Assembly (NCBI RefSeq): GCF_965230805.1
Contig: NZ_OZ246019.1
Location: 3,844,001-3,908,000 of the forward strand
Origin: Marinifilum sp965230805
GTDB lineage: Bacteria > Bacteroidota > Bacteroidia > Bacteroidales > Marinifilaceae
Direction of reading: 5' to 3'
Length of the DNA: 64,000 bases
Made by a program: the position numbers and the translations under genes. The notes under the pieces are model-generated. The model was not told the origin of the DNA. It saw nothing but the letters and a program-made list of their open reading frames with translations, and searched no databases. Position 1 is the stretch's first letter; each line of letters opens with the position of its first letter. Below are positions 61,714 through 64,000 of this stretch, in pieces.

Positions 61714-64000
61714 ATGAAGAAAAACTTCCTGGTGTGGCTATTGACACTATTTTCGGTAGTGGTTGGTAGTGCTCAAACTATCAATTCCGATAGTGGGAAT
61801 TTCATTGTTTCGGGAACAGTTACTGATGAGAAAGGTGACCCAATTCCCGGAGCTAACGTAATTGTTAAAGAATCGTTTCAAGGAACAATTACCGACATTA
61901 ATGGTAAGTATACATTAAATGTACCAACTGATAAAAATGAGTTGGTTTATTCATTTATTGGTCTCTTATCACAAACGATTGAAATTAATGGACGATCATT
62001 AATTGATGTACAACTTCAACCTGATATTGAGAACTTAGAGGAAGTAGTTGTTGTTGGGTATGGTACACAAAAGAAAATTAGTGTTACAGGTTCGGTTTCT
62101 GTTGTAAAAGAGGAAGCCTTACAATCGACGCCTTCAACTACTTTAGCAACAGCTCTTACAGGTCGTATGCCTGGTGTTGTGGTTGTTCAAAATAGTGGTG
62201 AAGCTGGAGCTCAATCAGCACGTATCAGAATTAGAGGTGCCGAAGGTAACCCCTTAGTTTTGGTTGATGGAGTTGAGCGTAGTTTTGAAGATCTTGACCC
62301 GGATGAAATAAAGAATATTTCGGTTTTGAAAGATGCTTCGGCAACTGCTGTTTATGGTATTAGAGGTGCTGATGGAGTAATTATTGTAACTACAAAGCGT
62401 GGTAATTTCGGAAAACCTAAGATTAAATTTTCTGCCAATTTTGGATTGGTACAAGCAGCTGATCTGCCAGAAATGCTAAATAGCTACGAGTATGCCATGC
62501 TTAAAAATGAAGGTACTCTTAATGATGAAGGAGAAAATGCTTCATTACCATACACTGAAGAGGATTTGAGATTGTACCAGACAGGGGAAGATCCTATTTT
62601 TCATCCTGATCACAGATGGTATGATGAAATGACAAATGATTTTGGATACCGTCAAAAATATGGTGTAAATATCTCTGGAGGAGCTTCGAAGATTAAATAT
62701 TTCGTTTCATTAGGTTATAATAAGGAACGAGATATTTTTAAAGATTTCAATGTTGGATATGATGATGAATCATACTACAACCGTTACAATGTAAGGTCAA
62801 ATCTGGATATTGATTTGACACCTACCTCTGTGTTAAGTGTTGATATTGGAGGGCAATTTGCAAAACGTCATAAACCAAATACTGATTTGAGCGGTTCTTA
62901 TGGTATTGCCTACTCTGCATTTAGAACGCCGCCAGATGCATTTGCAGGTTTAGTAGATGGAAGGTTGGTTCAATTGGATCGAACAATAGATTACAATACT
63001 CCATTAGAAATGCTTTTCGATAATGGATATAAGGAAACATCTACAAACAAGGTACAGCTGACTGCCAAGTTTAAGCAAAAATTAGATTTTATTACAAAAG
63101 GCTTGGCATTTAATGCAGCAATTTCTTACGATCATGGATACTCAAGTACACTAACTGCAAGTAAGAATGTTCCGGTTTATTATCCTGAAAGAGATGATGC
63201 AACAGGTGATATTACGTATATGCGAGATGGTGCAGAGTCGAGATTAGGAAACTCGAGAGGAGCAGATACTCAATCAAAATTAATAAAGTTTAAATCCGCC
63301 TTAAATTACTCAAGAGAGTTTGGCGATGGTCATCATATTTCTGGAGTAGGTGTATTTACTACAAACGAGAGACATTATTCAGGAATTGGAGATTATTCAT
63401 ATGTTCCTAAAAAATATGTTGAGTTGGCTGCACGTGTTTCATATAATTACAAGCACAAATATTTTCTTGAAGGAAACTTTGGGTACAATGGTTCAGAAAA
63501 CTTTGCAGAAGACAAACGATATGGTTTCTTCCCTGCGGTTTCAGTAGGATGGGTAGTTTCAAAAGAGAAATTCTTCCCTACAAATAGCATACTATCATTT
63601 ATGAAATTTAAAGCTTCTTACGGAGAAGCAGGTAGAGATAATTTTGGTAGTCAAAGATTCTTTTATACCGATGTATATACAATGGAACTTACCGGAGGAT
63701 ATCGATTTGGTATCGACCCAAATGGACAAGGAATTGGAAAGGAATCCAGACTTGGAGCCACAGAATTAACATGGGAAACTCATTACAAACAAAATTATGG
63801 GATTGAAACCAAATGGTTTAGAGATTTTTTGCATGTTGATTTTGAGTATTACAAAAATAGAATCGAGGATAATTTAATAACCAGAAACTCTGTTACTGAA
63901 TTGATTGGAGTAAAATTACCTCCTGTAAATGCTGGTAAGAGTGAAGTGAAGGGATATGAAATTCAAGCTTCAGTTCAAGGTAAGATTGGAAAAGTAAAAT
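61714..64000 (+). CDS. SusC/RagA-family TonB-dependent receptor, N-terminal part (3' end outside window)
   Basis: The frame is open from the ATG at 61714 to the window end (762 codons). A signal peptide (MKKNFLVWLLTLFSVVVGSAQ) is followed by a carboxypeptidase-regulatory-like domain (~30-105, VSGTVTDEKGDPIPGANV), the TonB-box-like EEVVVVGYGTQKK, and the plug (~115-240, GRMPGVVVVQNSGEAG ... DASATAVYGIRGADGVIIV). The barrel then begins. It lies divergent from the HTCS gene with 260 bases between them, which points to regulation by it. The substrate is unknown. Confidence 0.95.
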   Translation, partial: MKKNFLVWLLTLFSVVVGSAQTINSDSGNFIVSGTVTDEKGDPIPGANVIVKESFQGTITDINGKYTLNVPTDKNELVYSFIGLLSQTIEINGRSLIDVQLQPDIENLEEVVVVGYGTQKKISVTGSVSVVKEEALQSTPSTTLATALTGRMPGVVVVQNSGEAGAQSARIRIRGAEGNPLVLVDGVERSFEDLDPDEIKNISVLKDASATAVYGIRGADGVIIVTTKRGNFGKPKIKFSANFGLVQAADLPEMLNSYEYAMLKNEGTLNDEGENASLPYTEEDLRLYQTGEDPIFHPDHRWYDEMTNDFGYRQKYGVNISGGASKIKYFVSLGYNKERDIFKDFNVGYDDESYYNRYNVRSNLDIDLTPTSVLSVDIGGQFAKRHKPNTDLSGSYGIAYSAFRTPPDAFAGLVDGRLVQLDRTIDYNTPLEMLFDNGYKETSTNKVQLTAKFKQKLDFITKGLAFNAAISYDHGYSSTLTASKNVPVYYPERDDATGDITYMRDGAESRLGNSRGADTQSKLIKFKSALNYSREFGDGHHISGVGVFTTNERHYSGIGDYSYVPKKYVELAARVSYNYKHKYFLEGNFGYNGSENFAEDKRYGFFPAVSVGWVVSKEKFFPTNSILSFMKFKASYGEAGRDNFGSQRFFYTDVYTMELTGGYRFGIDPNGQGIGKESRLGATELTWETHYKQNYGIETKWFRDFLHVDFEYYKNRIEDNLITRNSVTELIGVKLPPVNAGKSEVKGYEIQASVQGKIGKVK

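Overview
The window looks like the chromosome of an AT-rich, probably marine, member of the Bacteroidota. The evidence is SusC/SusD pairs, a hybrid two-component system (HTCS), a type IX secretion sorting domain, Bacteroidota-type TAnnTTTG promoter boxes, and Bacteroidota-style lipoproteins (Marinilabiliales/Marinifilaceae-like by impression only; no species claim is made).

Layout. (1) 1-5956: the end of a SusC receptor, then SusD, a lipoprotein and a TlpA-like thioredoxin lipoprotein. (2) 5957-7192: a gene-poor stretch with a 42-bp tandem repeat, a 259-bp nested inverted repeat and a decayed thioredoxin-like gene. (3) 7281-24243: a long plus-strand run with a DUF4369/propeller lipoprotein, a POT-like peptide transporter, a stand-alone DsbD N-terminal domain, a PhnD-like binding lipoprotein, a Tat-exported polyferredoxin, a NapH-like membrane ferredoxin, full-length DsbD, an M16 peptidase, cysteine desulfidase, thioredoxin reductase and a cysteine-synthase-family enzyme. 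Together these suggest peptide uptake, cysteine/sulfide metabolism and thiol reduction in the periplasm. A FUSC-family membrane protein follows on the minus strand.

(4) 26680-57192: an integrative genomic island in the 3' part of a tRNA-Ser(GGA) gene. It is bounded by 62-bp perfect direct repeats and carries a tyrosine recombinase just inside its left end. Its left part holds RteC-like and helix-turn-helix genes typical of Bacteroidota mobile elements. Its core is a defense island. On the plus strand, hsdR-hsdM-hsdS is followed by a Septu-like ATPase/HNH pair (PtuA/PtuB) and a third protein with an R-x4-H (HEPN-type) motif. On the minus strand there is a short type II CBASS: a 2TM-NUDIX effector, a CD-NTase and an E2-only Cap2-like protein. 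It is divergent from a WYL (CapW-like) regulator. Further right lie a PD-(D/E)XK protein, an XRE regulator with a palindromic operator in its promoter, a large nuclease-TPR protein, a structured non-coding stretch, a secreted lipase-like protein with a T9SS tail, and a DUF5675/small membrane protein/DUF6266 group. I see no relaxase or conjugation genes.

(5) 57133-64000: the intact tRNA-Ser, an HTCS sensor-regulator on the minus strand, and divergently the first 762 codons of another SusC receptor, cut by the window edge.

All family calls come from reading motifs by eye; no database search was run. The points I find most worth checking are the combined RM/Septu/HEPN operon, the E2-only CBASS whose cyclase does not end in glycine, the three-way palindromic element, and the tRNA terminator that appears to have been displaced by about 30 kb.
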